64,000 nucleotides of DNA, from the NCBI RefSeq assembly GCF_947090785.1, contig NZ_OX352320.1, positions 1,550,001 through 1,614,000 of the forward strand. Direction: 5' to 3'. Under the pieces are notes generated by a model, which did no database searches, was not told the origin of the DNA, and saw nothing but the letters and a program-made list of their open reading frames with translations. Below are positions 56,623 through 64,000 of this stretch, piece after piece. How positions within the stretch are numbered: position 1 is the first letter of the stretch; each line of letters starts with the position of its first letter. Both the position numbers and the translations under genes were made by a program. This DNA comes from Rheinheimera sp. MM224 (lineage in GTDB: Bacteria > Pseudomonadota > Gammaproteobacteria > Enterobacterales > Alteromonadaceae).

Positions 56623-56638
56623 TGGCGCGTATTTTGTA
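56623..56638 (+). promoter_or_regulatory. Weak sigma-54-like site before fliK
   Basis: TGGCGCG-N4-TTGTA keeps the GG but has GT in place of GC at -12. It lies just after the fliJ stop in a 124-base gap. It might give fliK extra transcription. Confidence 0.3.
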
Positions 56639-56743
56639 TGTCTTTTGCATGATGTCGTGTGTGAAGTGATTTTGTTTGCATACTGCAGGCAAATACGAAC
56701 AACAGCAGCAAGTAAATCTCTTGCATCTGGACCGGAGTGATCG

Positions 56744-58648
56744 ATGGCTGAATTTTTATCAATGACAATGCTTAGCGCTGAACCTGTCTCAGCTGCAAAA
56801 CCACAAGCTATGCAGTCCAATGACGGTGCAACAGAGCCTGATCAGAGTTTTGCTGCCACCTTAGCCGCTGAGGTGAATGGGAAAGCTGCAGAGAAACCTG
56901 CAAAAGTCCCTGCCAAAACGCGGCAGAATAATGCCTCTGACCTTGCAGATAGTACAGATGTTACAGCTGTTGAGGGAGCAAAGGTCCCTGATGTAAACAC
57001 TGACAACACTAAGGCTGTGGCCAGCAAGGAGTCATCACAGGGCGATTCAGAAGAGCTAGTGTCTGGTGATTCGGATGCCTTGCAGGTGCAAAATGAGAGC
57101 GGTGAAGCTGAACAATCGCACTGGTTAAACTTGCTGGAAAAAGCCAAAAGTTTGCAGGAGCGGTTAAGCAAAGCCGAAACTGAAGGTAAAACGGGATCAG
57201 ATAAAATTGCTGTAGTGGATGATGTGGCGGTGCAGGTACAAGCGCTCGCAGCGAAACAGCAAAGTGATAAAATAAAAGTCGTCGATCTGTCTAGTGCCCA
57301 GACCAAAACTGACGGGCAGAACGATGGCTCTATAGTGCTTGATAAAAAGCTATTGGCTGAACAAGGCTCAGAGCAGCATCTAACAGCTGAAGAATCAAAA
57401 GCCTTAAAACTGATGGCGCAGACAGACAAAAATGGCTCAGGTAAAACCCAGACTGCGGAAACTGTTCTAAAGCAAAATACAGCTTCAGAGGTTGAACTAG
57501 TTCCAACAGACTTGACAGACTTAAAAGGCAAAGCAGGTGATAAATCACTGCCTGGCAATTCAAAAGATACGGGCCCTGACCAAAACAAAATTATAGCTCA
57601 TATCGAAAAACCGTTGAAAGCTGCAGGACACTCCGCTCAGACTGTTCAGTCTGCTGAGGCAGAAAAGCAAACTGCTATGAACACTGAAGTGTTGGCTACA
57701 GCCACCATAGTGAACAAATCTCCGGTTCAGTCAGAGCAAGCGGCAGCCCTAGTCAAAAGCAACGCAGCTGCGACAGCCGGTAGTGATAACACAGTTGCAG
57801 CCGATGACGACACTGAGAGAGAAACCTTGACGGTGCATTCTGTCGCCACAGAGGCTAAAACTTCAGTGCAGGCCCAAAGTGCCGCTGCATTAGTGGCTCC
57901 GACATCTCCGCATATCAAAGCTGCGGCCTCAGACACTAAAGTCACTACCGAGGATATATTAAAGCAAATTCAGAATGCCGCCATCGCTACTCAGGGAGAG
58001 CAGGGGGCATCCTCTTCATCTGGTGAACCTTCGCAGCAAGGTTCAGCTGATGCCATTCTGACTGTGATTGAACAGCAAAAAGGCAGTAATCCTGTTGTGA
58101 CAGAGGCCAACTCTTTTAGCAACCAGCTTAAATCCAGCCTGGAAAAAATCAGCTCAGGTATTGCTGTAGCTGGCCGTGAAGCTGTGTCTGAATCAAGCCA
58201 AAAACAAGTGGACCAGTTGGGACAAAAGCTGAATTTGATCCAGCCTGAAGCGTCGAACCAATTAAAAGAAAAAATGCTGATGATGGTGAAAGATAAAGTG
58301 CATACCGCTGAAATTCGTCTGGACCCGTCTGAATTGGGTTCGATGCAGATCAAAATCAGTTTGCAGCAGGATCAGATGTCAGTGCAGTTTATGGTTCAGC
58401 AAGGTAATGCCAAAGAACTGATGGAACAACAAATGCCAAAATTAAAAGAATTATTGCAACAACAAGGAATTGAATTGAGTCAGGGCTCTGTACAACAGCA
58501 AAACCAATCTTCTTCAGGTCAGGAAGGCGGTCGTCGTACCGCTGGTGGCAATGGTTTGGGCACAACCTTGGGCTCATCTGACGAGAATATTGAGCCAGGC
58601 ATTTTACCTACAAAAAATTCTGACCGCGTAGTGGATTATTACGCGTAA
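56744..58648 (+). CDS. fliK: Flagellar hook-length control protein FliK
   Basis: 634 residues. The N-terminal about 480 are low complexity, acidic, rich in Ala, Thr, Ser and Lys. The C-terminal conserved domain begins about 500 (LKEKMLMMVKDKVHTAEIRL, DPSELGSMQIKISLQQDQMSVQF), the part that switches FlhB. A Gln-rich tail follows. Gaps of 124 and 171 bases flank it, so it may be transcribed in part from its own promoter. Confidence 0.92.
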   Translation: MAEFLSMTMLSAEPVSAAKPQAMQSNDGATEPDQSFAATLAAEVNGKAAEKPAKVPAKTRQNNASDLADSTDVTAVEGAKVPDVNTDNTKAVASKESSQGDSEELVSGDSDALQVQNESGEAEQSHWLNLLEKAKSLQERLSKAETEGKTGSDKIAVVDDVAVQVQALAAKQQSDKIKVVDLSSAQTKTDGQNDGSIVLDKKLLAEQGSEQHLTAEESKALKLMAQTDKNGSGKTQTAETVLKQNTASEVELVPTDLTDLKGKAGDKSLPGNSKDTGPDQNKIIAHIEKPLKAAGHSAQTVQSAEAEKQTAMNTEVLATATIVNKSPVQSEQAAALVKSNAAATAGSDNTVAADDDTERETLTVHSVATEAKTSVQAQSAAALVAPTSPHIKAAASDTKVTTEDILKQIQNAAIATQGEQGASSSSGEPSQQGSADAILTVIEQQKGSNPVVTEANSFSNQLKSSLEKISSGIAVAGREAVSESSQKQVDQLGQKLNLIQPEASNQLKEKMLMMVKDKVHTAEIRLDPSELGSMQIKISLQQDQMSVQFMVQQGNAKELMEQQMPKLKELLQQQGIELSQGSVQQQNQSSSGQEGGRRTAGGNGLGTTLGSSDENIEPGILPTKNSDRVVDYYA

Positions 58649-58819
58649 AAACAGCAGTCGCTGCCTGTTCGTTTAAGGCTAAGCCAGGTTGTAGCGGGTT
58701 AATAAAACTACAGAACCAGCGAAGAAGGGCAGAAAAGCGGCAGATGCACAGTTAGTGATTGCCTTTGATGAAAGCCAAGGTCAATAATACGGTTTCATCA
58801 ACGCGAATAAGGAATAAAA

Positions 58820-59347
58820 ATGGCGGCGGGTAAAGACTTAGAAATTGGTGATGGCCAGGCGAAAAAGAAAAAGCTGATCATCATTATTGGTGCAGTTGTG
58901 CTGCTAGCCGTTGTCGCTGTAGTTGCAGTATTGATGATGTCAGGTGATTCAGCCGAACCTGCTCCGGTGGAGGCTGGTGTAGCTGAAACTGCAGTAGCAA
59001 CAGACCCAAATGCAGCAGCAGACAAAGGCTCAGCCTTGTATGTCAGCATGCCTCGACCTTTTATTTTTAATGTGCCAGGTGCAACCAAAGATCGTCTGGT
59101 GCAAATTAAGGTGCAGTTGTTAGTGCGTGGCAGTAACAATGAAGAAACAGCCAAAGTGCATATTCCTTTGATTGAAAGTACCTTGTTACGTACCTTCAGT
59201 ACCAGTAATGCCGAAGAGTTGATTACGGTTGAAGGCAAAGAAAATTTGAAGAAAAAAGCACTGAAAGAAGTGCAGGAAGCCTTAGTTGGCGTGGCTGGCA
59301 GTGAAGTAGTAGAAGAAGTACTGTTCACTGGCTTTGTGATGCAATAA
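58820..59347 (+). CDS. fliL: Flagellar basal body protein FliL
   Basis: 175 residues: short cytoplasmic N-terminus with KKKK, one membrane helix (about 17-38, LIIIIGAVVLLAVVAVVAVLMM), and a periplasmic domain (VSMPRPFIFNVPGATKDRLVQIKVQLLV) that supports stator function. AAGGA site. The 171 bases before it, 58649-58819, hold no gene or clear promoter. Confidence 0.95.
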   Translation: MAAGKDLEIGDGQAKKKKLIIIIGAVVLLAVVAVVAVLMMSGDSAEPAPVEAGVAETAVATDPNAAADKGSALYVSMPRPFIFNVPGATKDRLVQIKVQLLVRGSNNEETAKVHIPLIESTLLRTFSTSNAEELITVEGKENLKKKALKEVQEALVGVAGSEVVEEVLFTGFVMQ

Positions 59348-59359
59348 GAGAGCAACAGC

Positions 59360-60448
59360 TTGACTGATTTATTGTCCCAGGACGAAATTGACGCGCTACT
59401 GCATGGTGTCGATGACGTCGAAGAAGAAGAGGTCGAGGAAAGTGGCGACGGTCGTGGGCGATCTGCGACCGAATACGACTTTTCCTCACAGGATCGCATC
59501 GTGCGTGGTCGTATGCCCACGCTCGAAATGGTCAACGAACGTTTTGCCCGCCATATGCGGATCAGTTTATTTAATATGATGCGCCGCACAGCCGAGGTTT
59601 CGATCAACGGCGTGCAGATGATTAAGTTTGGTGAATACGTACACACCCTCTTTGTTCCAACCAGTTTAAACATGGTGAGGTTCCGCCCATTAAAAGGCAC
59701 AGGCCTTATTACCATGGAAGCCCGTCTGGTGTTTATTCTGGTGGATAACTTCTTTGGAGGCGATGGCCGTTATCACGCCAAAATCGAAGGTCGCGAATTT
59801 ACTCCAACCGAACGTCGTATCATCCAAATGCTGTTAAAGCTTATCTTTGAAGATTACAAAGAAGCCTGGGCTCCTGTGATGGACGTGTCCTTTGAATATC
59901 TGGATTCTGAAGTGAACCCGGCTATGGCCAACATCGTCAGCCCAACTGAAGTGGTGGTCATCAGCTCTTTCCATATCGAGCTCGATGGTGGTGGCGGTGA
60001 TTTCCACGTGGCGTTGCCTTATTCGATGCTGGAACCTATTCGTGAATTGTTGGATGCCGGTGTTCAAAGTGATAAAGAAGACACCGACTTGCGCTGGAGT
60101 AAAGCCCTGCGTGACGAAATCATGGATGTGAAAGTGGATTTGACCACTAAGATGCTGGATGTCGATATCACACTGGAGCAACTGATGAACCTGCAGGCTG
60201 GCGATATCATTCCGGTAGAAATGCCTGATCACATCACTGTGCTGATTGAAGATTTACCTACTTACAGAGCCAAGATGGGACGCTCCCGCGACAATATCGC
60301 ATTAAAAATTATTGAAAAAATTAAACGACCTGAGTCCGTTAAATCAGAGATGCATGTGTTCACTAAGGGCGGCCGACGCCTGGACAGCGATGCAGATATC
60401 AGTGAACTGGAAGCGGATTTAAACTTATCTGAACGCTTGGAGAGATAA
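59360..60448 (+). CDS. fliM: Flagellar motor switch protein FliM
   Basis: 362 residues. The N-terminal LLSQDEIDALLHGV is the CheY-P binding peptide. Conserved core from about residue 35 (YDFSSQDRIVRGRMPTLE) and C-terminal SpoA domain. Start codon is TTG at 59360; no ATG fits the known N-terminus. A weak AGAGAG lies upstream. Confidence 0.97.
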   Translation: MTDLLSQDEIDALLHGVDDVEEEEVEESGDGRGRSATEYDFSSQDRIVRGRMPTLEMVNERFARHMRISLFNMMRRTAEVSINGVQMIKFGEYVHTLFVPTSLNMVRFRPLKGTGLITMEARLVFILVDNFFGGDGRYHAKIEGREFTPTERRIIQMLLKLIFEDYKEAWAPVMDVSFEYLDSEVNPAMANIVSPTEVVVISSFHIELDGGGGDFHVALPYSMLEPIRELLDAGVQSDKEDTDLRWSKALRDEIMDVKVDLTTKMLDVDITLEQLMNLQAGDIIPVEMPDHITVLIEDLPTYRAKMGRSRDNIALKIIEKIKRPESVKSEMHVFTKGGRRLDSDADISELEADLNLSERLER

Positions 60449-60450
60449 TC

Positions 60451-60840
60451 ATGGCGAATGAACAAGATACCATGGACGAATGGGCAGCAGCTTTAGCAGA
60501 AGCTGAAGGCGATAGTGGTGCTTCAGCTGTTGAACTGGATGAACTTAAAGAAGAACCAGCTCAGCTGACTGTCGATGAGAAACGTAAACTGGACACCATT
60601 TTAGATATACCTGTCACCATCTCTATGGAAGTCGGCCGCGCTAAAATCAGTATCCGTAATTTATTACAACTGAATCAGGGCTCTGTTGTTGAGCTGGAGC
60701 GTTTAGCTGGTGAACCATTGGACGTGCTGGTCAACGGCACTTTAATAGCGCACGGTGAAGTAGTTGTGGTCAACGACAAGTTTGGTATCCGTCTGACCGA
60801 CGTGATCAGTCAGATTGAACGTATCAAGAAGCTGCGCTAA
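60451..60840 (+). CDS. fliN: Flagellar motor switch protein FliN
   Basis: 129 residues. The variable acidic N-terminus is followed by the SpoA domain (about 50-129: ILDIPVTISMEVGRAKISIRNLLQLNQGSVVEL). Forms the C-ring rim with FliM. The stop overlaps the fliO ATG by one base. Confidence 0.97.
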   Translation: MANEQDTMDEWAAALAEAEGDSGASAVELDELKEEPAQLTVDEKRKLDTILDIPVTISMEVGRAKISIRNLLQLNQGSVVELERLAGEPLDVLVNGTLIAHGEVVVVNDKFGIRLTDVISQIERIKKLR

Positions 60841-61292
60841 TGCGATTGTTTTATCCTATGATGGCGTTGTGTTGTCTGGCCAGTCCTTTGCTGGCAAATG
60901 CTACTGAAACTGTGGTGGCAGCAGCCAGCACAGCGGCAACAGCTGCGCCAACAGCACAAGGCAATGGCATGAACGCCATGACCATTATGAATGTGTTTGG
61001 CTCTTTGATCATTGTGCTGGGTTTATTGTTTGGTCTGGCCTGGTTGTATAAAAAACTGGCAATCAAACTACCGGGCTCCAGCCATATCAAAATTGTCAGC
61101 TCTGTGATGCTTGGGCCCCGTGAACGCATTCTGGTGATTGAAGTGCAGGGCAAACAGCGGGTGTTGGGTGTAACGGCTAACCAAATTAATATGTTATTTG
61201 AATTAGACCAACCTTTGGTTGACGATCAGGCAGCGCCAGACTGGCGTACTCAGTTTCAGGCACTTCTACAAAAACAAAAGTCGAAACCTTAA
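60840..61292 (+). CDS. fliO: Flagellar export apparatus protein FliO
   Basis: 150 residues. A signal-like N-terminus ([21 protein letters not shown]), then one membrane helix ([22 protein letters not shown], about 50-70) and a cytoplasmic basic domain with [20 protein letters not shown]. It assists FliP assembly. Confidence 0.92.
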   Translation: MRLFYPMMALCCLASPLLANATETVVAAASTAATAAPTAQGNGMNAMTIMNVFGSLIIVLGLLFGLAWLYKKLAIKLPGSSHIKIVSSVMLGPRERILVIEVQGKQRVLGVTANQINMLFELDQPLVDDQAAPDWRTQFQALLQKQKSKP

Positions 61293-61293
61293 T

Positions 61294-62040
61294 ATGTGGC
61301 CATTACTCGCACTAGTTCTGTTATTTTTGTCCCCTGATCTGTTAGCTCAGCAGGGCGGCGCTTTGTCTGCCTTATCTGTCACCACCAGTCCCGATGGGAC
61401 ACAGGAGTACAGTGTCACGCTGCAAGTACTAGCGGTGATGACTGCGCTGAGTTTCCTGCCAGCTATGGTCATTATGATGACCTGTTTTACCCGTATTATT
61501 GTGGTGCTGGCAATTTTACGTCAGGCCATAGGCTTACAATCGTCGCCCTCGAACCAGGTATTAATTGGTATCACTGTCTTTATGACTTTTTTTATCATGG
61601 CACCTGTGTTTGATGAAGTGAATCAAAAAGCACTGCAGCCATACCTTGCAGAACAAATCACCTCAATTCAGGCCTTTGATGAAGCGATAAAGCCGATGAA
61701 GGCTTTTATGCTGCATCAAACAAGGATGAAAGATTTAGAAACTTTTGCTGAAATAGCAGGTACGCCTAAGGTCGACAATGTAGCGGATTTACCTATCACC
61801 ATTGTGATCCCGGCTTTTGTCACCAGCGAGCTGAAAACTGCTTTTCAGATTGGATTTATGATATTTATCCCCTTTCTGATTATCGATCTGGTGGTTGCCA
61901 GTATCCTGATGGCCATGGGTATGATGATGTTATCACCTATGATTATTGCCCTGCCGTTTAAACTGATGATGTTTGTGTTGGTCGACGGCTGGTTACTGGT
62001 GATGGGGACTTTAGCAACCAGCTACGGAGTGGGGACATGA
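61294..62040 (+). CDS. fliP: Flagellar export gate protein FliP
   Basis: 248 residues. I place the start at 61294: a cleavable signal ([19 protein letters not shown]) follows directly. The in-frame extension upstream into fliO has no signal and no ribosome site. Membrane segments and [46 protein letters not shown] are diagnostic. Confidence 0.96.
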   Translation: MWPLLALVLLFLSPDLLAQQGGALSALSVTTSPDGTQEYSVTLQVLAVMTALSFLPAMVIMMTCFTRIIVVLAILRQAIGLQSSPSNQVLIGITVFMTFFIMAPVFDEVNQKALQPYLAEQITSIQAFDEAIKPMKAFMLHQTRMKDLETFAEIAGTPKVDNVADLPITIVIPAFVTSELKTAFQIGFMIFIPFLIIDLVVASILMAMGMMMLSPMIIALPFKLMMFVLVDGWLLVMGTLATSYGVGT

Positions 62041-62306
62041 GTCCAGAGGTTTTTGTTGATATATTAAGCGATGCGCTTTGGCTGGTGATCTTAATTGTCT
62101 CCATGGCCATTATTCCGTCGCTTATTGTCGGCTTGATTGTGTCTATCTTTCAGGCTGCGACTTCAATCAACGAACAAACCTTAAGTTTTTTACCTCGTCT
62201 AATAGTGACATTACTCGCTCTGATGTATGGTGGGCACTGGTTAACTCAAACCATAATGGACTACACCGAGAAGCTCTATCTGAGCATTCCAACGGTTATC
62301 AGCTGA
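62037..62306 (+). CDS. fliQ: Flagellar export gate protein FliQ
   Basis: 89 residues, two membrane helices (about 12-38 and 50-75). Typical [19 protein letters not shown] overlap with fliP. Confidence 0.96.
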   Translation: MSPEVFVDILSDALWLVILIVSMAIIPSLIVGLIVSIFQAATSINEQTLSFLPRLIVTLLALMYGGHWLTQTIMDYTEKLYLSIPTVIS

Positions 62307-63079
62307 TGGAGTATCCACTGCAGCAATTACTTCAGGTTATTGCTGACTTTATGCTGCCTTTCGCCCGTGTATCCGCCATGATGTTTATTATGGTGGCTTT
62401 TGGGGCAAAAAATATTCCGACCCGGGTCAAAGCCGCCTTTTGTGCCGCCTTTATCGTGATGATTATGCCTGTGGTTCCGCCGGTGAAAGACGTCAATCTG
62501 ATGTCGCTGAATCTGGTGGTGCAAATGATCCAACAAATTGTCATAGGGCTGGCGATAGGTTTTATCTCACAAATTTTTGTACAGGCTTTTGTCACCGCAG
62601 GTCAAATTCTGGCGACTCAAACCGGTTTAGGTTTTGCCGCTATGGCCGATCCTGCCAACGGTGTGTCTGTGCCAGCTATAGGCCAGTTTTATCTGATTTT
62701 GGCCACTTTGTTATTTTTGGTGTACGACGGACATCTGATTATGTTTCAGATGGTTGTCTTTAGTTTTGAATCACTGCCCATTAATGGCCAGTGGATGGAT
62801 GTGAATAAGTACTGGCAAGTGGCCGAATTTGGCGGCTGGATTATTGTTACAGCTTTGGCCATCACGCTGGCGCCAGTAACGGCTATGCTGGTGGTCAATA
62901 TTGCTTTTGGTGTGTTAACCCGTACAGCACCTCAGTTGAATATTTTCTCTATAGGTATGCCTATCAGTATGTTGGCGGGTTTGCTTATTATGTGGCTGAC
63001 GATGGATACCTTCTTATTTCATTTTAATCTGAACTGGCAGCATGGTATTGAATACACCTGCAAGTTGATAGGCTGCTAG
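62306..63079 (+). CDS. fliR: Flagellar export gate protein FliR
   Basis: 257 residues, five to six membrane helices. The start at 62306 ([22 protein letters not shown]) shares one base with the fliQ stop; a longer frame from 62078 runs through fliQ in another frame and is not real. FISQIFVQAFVTAGQILATQ and GFAAMADPANG are conserved. Confidence 0.95.
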   Translation: MEYPLQQLLQVIADFMLPFARVSAMMFIMVAFGAKNIPTRVKAAFCAAFIVMIMPVVPPVKDVNLMSLNLVVQMIQQIVIGLAIGFISQIFVQAFVTAGQILATQTGLGFAAMADPANGVSVPAIGQFYLILATLLFLVYDGHLIMFQMVVFSFESLPINGQWMDVNKYWQVAEFGGWIIVTALAITLAPVTAMLVVNIAFGVLTRTAPQLNIFSIGMPISMLAGLLIMWLTMDTFLFHFNLNWQHGIEYTCKLIGC

Positions 63080-63088
63080 GAGACTGCT

Positions 63089-64000
63089 ATGGCAAGTTCA
63101 GGTCAGGAAAAAACCGAAGAACCCACCAGTAAAAAACTCGAAGACACCCGAAAAAAGGGTCAGGTTGCACGTTCCAAGGATCTGGCTACTTTTGCTGTGT
63201 TGGTGGGCAGTAGCGCAGGCATTTTAATTTTCGGTAAAGAGATAGCAGGCTCAGTGCTGGAAGTTTGTCGTCGTTTACTGTCGCTGGATGAAAAAGATAT
63301 TTTTAATCCTTATTCAATGTTCTCCGTCTGGGAGGATGCATTAATTGAATTATTTCCAGGACTACTTAAATTTTTCCTGCTGATTTTGTTAGCTGCTTAT
63401 GTGGGCAGTGTGATCATTGGTGGTTATAACTTTACCTGGCAAGCCGTCGGTTTTAAATTTAGCAAACTGAATCCTCTGACGGGCATCAAGAGGATGTTTG
63501 GTTTACAGGCGATGGTCGAGCTGATTAAAAGTATTGCTAAGGTACTGGTGATCGGTGGTTTAACTTTTGCGTTGTTGTCCACCTTCTTTGACGACATCAT
63601 GGCCTTATCCTTGATGACCAATCCAGAGGATATTTTCGCCTCAGCTGAAATTTTAGCCTGGGTGTTTTTTGGCATTTGTTTCAGCGTTATTGTCATTGCC
63701 GCTATCGATGCGCCTTATCAGATGTGGAAACACCATAAAGAATTAAAAATGACGTTGCAGGAAGTCAAAGACGAATACAAAAACTCTGAGGGTGATCCCC
63801 GGGTTAAAGGCCGTATTCGTAGCTTGCAGTATCAGGCGGCCCGCCGCCGTATGATAGCCGCTGTACCTACAGCAGATGTGGTGGTTACTAACCCGACTCA
63901 CTTTGCGGTAGCGCTGAAGTACGATCAGGCCAAATTCAGAGCGCCAGTAGTTGTGGCTAAAGGGGCCGATGAAGTGGCGCTTTATATCCGTCGTTTAGCC
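63089..64000 (+). CDS. flhB: Flagellar export switch protein FlhB, 3'-truncated by window end
   Basis: 304 codons visible, still open at the end. EKTEEPTSKKLEDTRKKGQVARSKDL is the standard start, followed by four membrane helices. The autocleavage motif NPTH is at residues 268-271. The missing part is the C-terminal tail. GGAGA site before the ATG. Confidence 0.96.
   Translation, partial: MASSGQEKTEEPTSKKLEDTRKKGQVARSKDLATFAVLVGSSAGILIFGKEIAGSVLEVCRRLLSLDEKDIFNPYSMFSVWEDALIELFPGLLKFFLLILLAAYVGSVIIGGYNFTWQAVGFKFSKLNPLTGIKRMFGLQAMVELIKSIAKVLVIGGLTFALLSTFFDDIMALSLMTNPEDIFASAEILAWVFFGICFSVIVIAAIDAPYQMWKHHKELKMTLQEVKDEYKNSEGDPRVKGRIRSLQYQAARRRMIAAVPTADVVVTNPTHFAVALKYDQAKFRAPVVVAKGADEVALYIRRLA

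Noticed and set aside
56842..57588. Antisense open frame of 248 codons within fliK
   Set aside because: Ser/Cys-rich low-complexity product, lies wholly opposite fliK, no ribosome site or promoter; a shadow of biased codons.
58798..59715. Antisense open frame of 305 codons across fliL and fliM
   Set aside because: Spans two well-conserved genes on the other strand, low-complexity Ser/Thr product, no family resemblance.
61219..61293. N-terminal extension of fliP
   Set aside because: Overlaps fliO; the signal peptide begins at the ATG at 61294.
62078..62305. N-terminal extension of fliR
   Set aside because: Runs through fliQ in another frame; [10 protein letters not shown] at 62306 matches the known FliR start.

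Overview
The window looks like the polar-flagellum gene cluster of a Gammaproteobacterium in the Alteromonadales/Shewanella/Rheinheimera neighbourhood (inferred from gene order, the FlrA-FlrB-FlrC regulators, sigma-54 and sigma-28 promoters, and flagellin type; I could not search a database). Base composition is moderate and coding density is very high. I saw no tRNA, rRNA, CRISPR array or intact insertion sequence.

Layout. (1) 1-12.0 kb: flgK and flgL, an orphan glycosyltransferase, four tandem short flagellin genes, then flaG, fliD, fliS and a fliT-like gene. Three of the four flagellins and flaG have clear sigma-28 (FliA) promoters. (2) 12.0-26.4 kb, + strand: a very large Maf-type protein, then a legionaminic-acid-type pathway (LegB, LegC, LegG, LegI, LegH, PtmE, LegF and PtmA homologues), three Gfo/Idh/MocA oxidoreductases and a putative sialyltransferase-like enzyme. 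(3) 26.5-35.1 kb, + strand: a CDP-3,6-dideoxyhexose pathway (RfbF, RfbG, RfbH, an epimerase and a reductase), an FAD enzyme, a glycosyltransferase, and a TagD/TagF-like CDP-glycerol pair. (4) 45.4-35.1 kb, - strand: a pseudaminic-acid pathway (pseB, C, F, G, I, H) that runs directly into an acyl module: ACP, FabG-like SDR, AMP-ligase, LuxE-like and LuxC-like proteins. (5) 45.6-64.0 kb, + strand: a divergent flagellin paralogue, flrA, flrBC, and fliE-F-G-H-I-J-K-L-M-N-O-P-Q-R-flhB (flhB runs off the end).

How it works together. FlrA (class I) probably switches on flrBC through the sigma-54 site at 48093. FlrC then drives fliE onward through the sigma-54 site at 50801. The basal body and export apparatus are made, and FliA then fires the flagellins. 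The roughly 33 kb between the fliT-like gene and flrA is a glycan island. It encodes two nonulosonic-acid routes, a dideoxyhexose route and a glycerol-phosphate route, all presumably for flagellin or surface glycans. The least familiar part is the LuxC/LuxE/ligase/ACP/FabG acyl module fused to the pse operon, which I infer makes an unusual acyl substituent for the sugar. Other points of interest are the composite promoter region of the first flagellin, a flaG promoter inside a terminator stem, and paired REP-like palindromes abutting the fliE promoter.
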